From: Parapusillimonas granuli
Lineage (GTDB): Bacteria; Pseudomonadota; Gammaproteobacteria; Burkholderiales; Burkholderiaceae_B
Reading direction: 5' to 3'
DNA length: 64,000 nt
Assembly (NCBI RefSeq): GCF_013416525.1
Contig: NZ_JACCEM010000015.1
Span: 17,605-81,604, forward strand
In this document: positions 63,778 through 64,000 of the stretch, piece by piece
Numbering within the stretch: the first letter of the stretch is position 1
Layout: each line of letters starts with the position of its first letter
The notes under the pieces: model-generated
The model's database searches: none
What the model was told of the DNA's origin: nothing
What the model saw: only the letters and a program-made list of their open reading frames with translations
Made by a program: the position numbers and the translations under genes

Positions 63778-64000
63778 ACGCCCCCGAGCTGACTCCTGTG
63801 CAGATCGCCTGGCTGCAGGAGATCGGCATCGATCGGCGCATGCTGGCGCACTATGTGGCGCAGGGCGAGTTCGGCGATCCCGGCGAGCCGGGCGCGCGGC
63901 CCGGGGCGGCGGCCGCGGTTCAGGCTCGCGCGGCTTCGGGCGCTGCGGAGCGTTCGGTTCCGGCCGCCGCCGCGGTTGCCGCGACCGCTGTGGGGGACCC
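63774..64000 (+). CDS. Probable uracil-DNA glycosylase (family 4 type), N-terminal part
   Basis: The frame is open from ATG at 63774 to the right edge, about 75 residues. The start, LTPVQIAWLQEIGIDR, fits N-termini of uracil-DNA glycosylases that follow tsaB-rimI in this family of bacteria. An Ala-rich, probably disordered linker follows (about 45-75). The catalytic domain is outside the window, so the call rests on the N-terminus and the neighbourhood. Confidence 0.5.
   Translation, partial: MNAPELTPVQIAWLQEIGIDRRMLAHYVAQGEFGDPGEPGARPGAAAAVQARAASGAAERSVPAAAAVAATAVGD

Overview
The window joins two kinds of DNA. Positions 1 to about 17000 are a conjugative element, almost all on the minus strand. 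Positions about 17000 to 64000 are a betaproteobacterial chromosome. The chromosomal part fits the Alcaligenaceae (Bordetella, Achromobacter, Pusillimonas and relatives). It is GC-rich, has a 14-gene nuo operon followed by a DUF2818 gene, a Bordetella-type porin ending in Phe, an OmpR/EnvZ pair like Bordetella RisA/RisS, a tsaB-rimI fusion, and a serB / mfd / ispD-ispF block. The genus cannot be fixed from this sequence alone.

Element (1-17000). Read leftward from its right edge it holds a MobC-like ribbon-helix-helix protein, a TrbM-family protein, and a complete P-type (VirB/Trb-like) type IV secretion system, virB1 to virB11. It then has a TrfA-like replication initiator, an iteron origin (five 16-bp repeats, four of them phased at 21-22 bp, plus a perfect DnaA box), a TraK-TraL-TraM-like set and the start of a VirD4/TraD coupling protein that runs off the left edge. 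Two genes on the opposite strand interrupt the secretion operon: a PD-(D/E)XK-like nuclease at 9859 and a small winged-helix protein at 14856. A lipoprotein and two hypothetical genes lie between virB4 and virB5. The right edge (16916-17079) has paired TTGGGTAC repeats, a tRNA-3'-end-like sequence and a terminator, which looks like an integration junction. No integrase or relaxase gene lies in the window; both would be expected beyond the left edge.

Chromosome, 17-31 kb. A small exported protein and a cytochrome b561 come first. Then a GntR-family regulator is divergent from a catabolic operon: SDR, livKHMGF-type ABC importer, second SDR, KstD-like flavoprotein and glutathione S-transferase. 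TGTATACA palindromes at both ends of the intergenic region are the likely operators. Convergent to this operon is a two-gene NHEJ locus, ku-ligD.

Chromosome, 31-38 kb. A four-gene periplasmic cluster (imelysin, di-heme DUF1111 oxidoreductase, second imelysin, DUF1513 protein) sits behind a Fur-box-like site and is probably involved in iron acquisition. A highly expressed porin follows. Its 490-bp upstream region contains a terminator pointing the other way and an OmpR-box-like stretch.

Chromosome, 38-64 kb. nuoABCDEFGHIJKLMN (respiratory complex I) and a long DUF2818 gene are followed by serB, mfd, ispD-ispF, an AhpC peroxiredoxin, envZ/ompR (ris-like), the tsaB-rimI fusion and the start of a probable uracil-DNA glycosylase gene.
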